The position numbers and the translations under genes are program-made. A stretch of 20,500 nucleotides of DNA from Saccoglossus kowalevskii (Eukaryota; Hemichordata; Enteropneusta; Harrimaniidae). Under the pieces are notes generated by a model. The model worked only from the letters and a program-made list of their open reading frames with translations. It was not told the DNA's origin and did not search any database. How positions within the stretch are numbered: the first letter of the stretch is position 1; each line of letters opens with the position of its first letter. Below are positions 19,400 through 20,500 of the stretch, in pieces. The stretch covers positions 1 to 20,500 of the forward strand of contig NW_003134802.1 in assembly GCF_000003605.2 (NCBI RefSeq), read 5' to 3'.

Positions 19400-20500
19400 G
19401 TAATAGAAAGGTCATAGCCACTGTACCCTGGGGTCAGTGGGCTACAGACACAATGGCGAGGTCATAGGAACTGTACCCTGGGGTAACTGTACTACAGACG
19501 CAATGGGGTAGGTATAGCCTCTGTACCCTGGGGTAAGTGGGCTACAGAGACAATGGGGAGGTCATAGCCACTGTACCATGGATTAAGTGGGCTACAGAGG
19601 CAATAGGGAGAGCATAGCCACTGGATCTGGGGTAAGATGGCTACAAACACAATGGGGAGGTCATTGCCACTGTACCCTGGGGTAAGTGGGCTCCAGACAC
19701 AATGGGGAGGTCATAGCCATTGGATCCGGGGTTAAGTTGGCTACATACATAATGGGGAGATCATAGCCACTGTACCCTGGAGCAAGTGGGCTACAGACGC
19801 AATAGGAAGGCCATATAGCCACTGTACCCTGGAGTAAGTGGGTTACAGACGCAATGGGGAGGTCATAGCCACTGTACCCTGGAGTAAGTGGGCTACAGAC
19901 GCAATGGGGAGGTCATAGCCACTGTACCCTGGGGTAAGTGTGCTACAAACACAATGGAGAGGTCATAGCAACTGTACCCTGTTGAAACTGCACTACAGAC
20001 GCAAAGGGGAAGTCATAGCCACTGTACATTGCATTAAGTGGGCTACAGACGCAATGGAGAGGTCATAGCCACTATATCCTGAGGTAAGTGGGGCTACAGA
20101 CGCAATGGGGAGGTCATAGCCACTGTGTACTTGGGTAAGTGGGCTACAGACACAATGGAGAGGTCATAGCCACTGTATCCTGGGGTAAGTGGGCTACAGA
20201 CGCAATGGGGAGGTCATAGTCACTGTACCCTGGAGTAGGTGGGCTACATACGCAATGGAGAGGTCATAGCCACAGTATCCTGAGGTAAGTGGGCTACAGA
20301 CGCAATGGGGAGGTCACAGCCACTGTACCCTTGAGTAAGTGGGCTACAGACGCAATGGGGAGGTCATAGCCACTATATCCGGAGGTAAGTGGGGCTGCAG
20401 ACGCAATGGGGAGGTCATAGTCGCTGTACCCTGGAGTACGTGGGCTACAGACGCAATGAAAAGGTCATAGTCAATGTATCTTCAGGTAATTGTGCTACAG
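19400..20500 (+). repeat. Domain-2 higher-order repeat, copy VI (runs off the window)
   Basis: Landmarks are gtaatagaaagg (19400), gaggcaatagg (19597), ggccatatagcc (19809), tgtacattgcattaag (20023), gtgtacttgggtaag, tatccggagg (about 20,375) and caatgaaaagg (about 20,455). From 19,830 on it follows copy II closely, including the missing gtattctgagg unit and the private change attcaggtaattgtgc-like word (ttcaggtaattgtgc). The window ends inside a unit. Confidence 0.88.

Larger units (their letters stand above)
1..20500 (+). repeat. 50-bp satellite/minisatellite array filling the window
   Basis: The entire window is a head-to-tail array of a unit of about 50 bp, about 410 copies, with no inversion and no interrupting unique sequence. 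A representative unit is 4775-4824, bounded by tcatagccactgtaccc at the left and gcaatggggagg at the right. Most units are exactly 50 bp. Length variants seen are 46 bp (gtaccgtaaagtggg, 4 bp lost), 48 bp (ccactaccctgg, 2 bp lost), 51 bp (cccttggagtaa or taagtggggctac), 52 bp (ggccatatagcc) and about 55 bp (tcatatcatagcc). The commonest base variants are tagccac/tagcaac, ctgtacc/ctgtatc, ctggag/ctgggg/ctgagg, and acgc/acac/acgt before aatgg. The array reaches both window edges, so its true size and flanks are unknown. The family is not one I recognise by name. The eukaryotic assignment is inferred from array type and length. Confidence 0.98.
11691..20500 (+). repeat. Array domain 2 (subfamily with higher-order repeat up to 1707 bp)
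   Basis: The same 50-bp unit continues, but with different marker units: gtaatagaaaggtcatag, gaggcaatagggag followed by cactggatcctgggg, ggccatatagcc, tgtacattgcattaagtgg, tatccggaggtaagtggggc, caatgaaaaggtcatagtc, gtgtgcttgggtaag, and gtaccgtagag or gtaccgtaaagtggg. From 13,243 rightward they recur in fixed order. The stretch 11,691-13,242 is less regular and contains short local duplications. Units of 51 bp with taagtggggctac are common here and nearly absent from domain 1 outside two patches. Confidence 0.85.

Noticed and set aside
1-20500. CRISPR array
   Set aside because: A regular 50-bp period could suggest repeat plus spacer, but all 50 bases are repeated. There is no unique-spacer portion, no leader and no cas gene.
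1-20500. G-quadruplex array from the gtggg and aatgggg runs
   Set aside because: There are only two runs of three or more G per unit, with intervening stretches of roughly 14 and 30 bases. That does not meet the usual short-loop pattern.
1-20500. CENP-B box or telomeric repeat
   Set aside because: No word resembling the CENP-B box core (TTCG....A..CGGG) and no TTAGGG-type repeats were seen in the units. A centromeric or telomeric role cannot be claimed from sequence.
1-20500. Transposable element or integrated virus inside the array
   Set aside because: The repeat register can be followed from base 1 to 20500 with only changes of a few bases or of whole units. No insertion of unrelated sequence, target-site duplication, poly-A tail or terminal repeat was found.

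Overview
The whole 20.5-kb window is one tandem-repeat array: a satellite or very large minisatellite with a unit of about 50 bp, roughly 410 units, all in the same orientation. No unique sequence appears at either end, so the array runs past both edges. A clean unit is at 4775-4824. It starts with tcatagccactgtaccc, continues through gagtaagtgggctacag and ends with acgcaatggggagg (about 56% GC, purine-rich on the + strand). I see no protein-coding gene, RNA gene, mobile element or CRISPR array. Short open frames exist only because some units have lost stop codons. A 50-bp unit also shifts the reading frame at every copy.

The host is most likely a eukaryote, because a homogenised array of this length with nested higher-order repeats is typical of eukaryotic satellites. 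The commonest variable site (acgcaatgg versus acacaatgg) looks like decay of a CpG, which fits a genome that methylates CpG. I cannot name the species or a known satellite family.

Two domains can be separated. Domain 1 (1 to about 11,690) is built from a block of about 20 units (about 980 bp) recognised by marker units: a 55-bp unit with tcatatcatagcc, then ccccggagtaacagtgctac, caattgggagg, and gaggaggtcatatccattg. Full or partial copies begin near 395, 1515, 2815, 4874, 7935, 8746 and 10700. Copies at 395, 4874 and 10700 are co-linear without net indels (offsets 4479 and 5826). On top of this lies a larger repeat of about 2.8-3.0 kb (about 6540-8740 and 9505-11690).

Domain 2 (about 11,690 to 20,500) uses other marker units: gtaatagaaaggtcatag, gaggcaatagggag, ggccatatagcc, tgtacattgcattaagtgg, tatccggaggtaagtggggc and gtgtgcttgggtaag. 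They recur in a fixed order in six successive higher-order copies starting at 13243, 14950, 16557, 17150, 18401 and 19400. The longest complete copy is 1707 bp; the others lack whole units or runs of units. Two patches of domain-2 sequence lie inside domain 1 (about 4080-4725 and about 7150-7360).

The main interest is this record of array evolution: whole-unit deletions with hybrid monomers, segmental duplications differing by only a few bases, and patches moved between domains. Each unit also carries an AGGTCA word, a possible hairpin, and often a good match to the 5' splice-site consensus. These are sequence observations, and none is shown to be functional.
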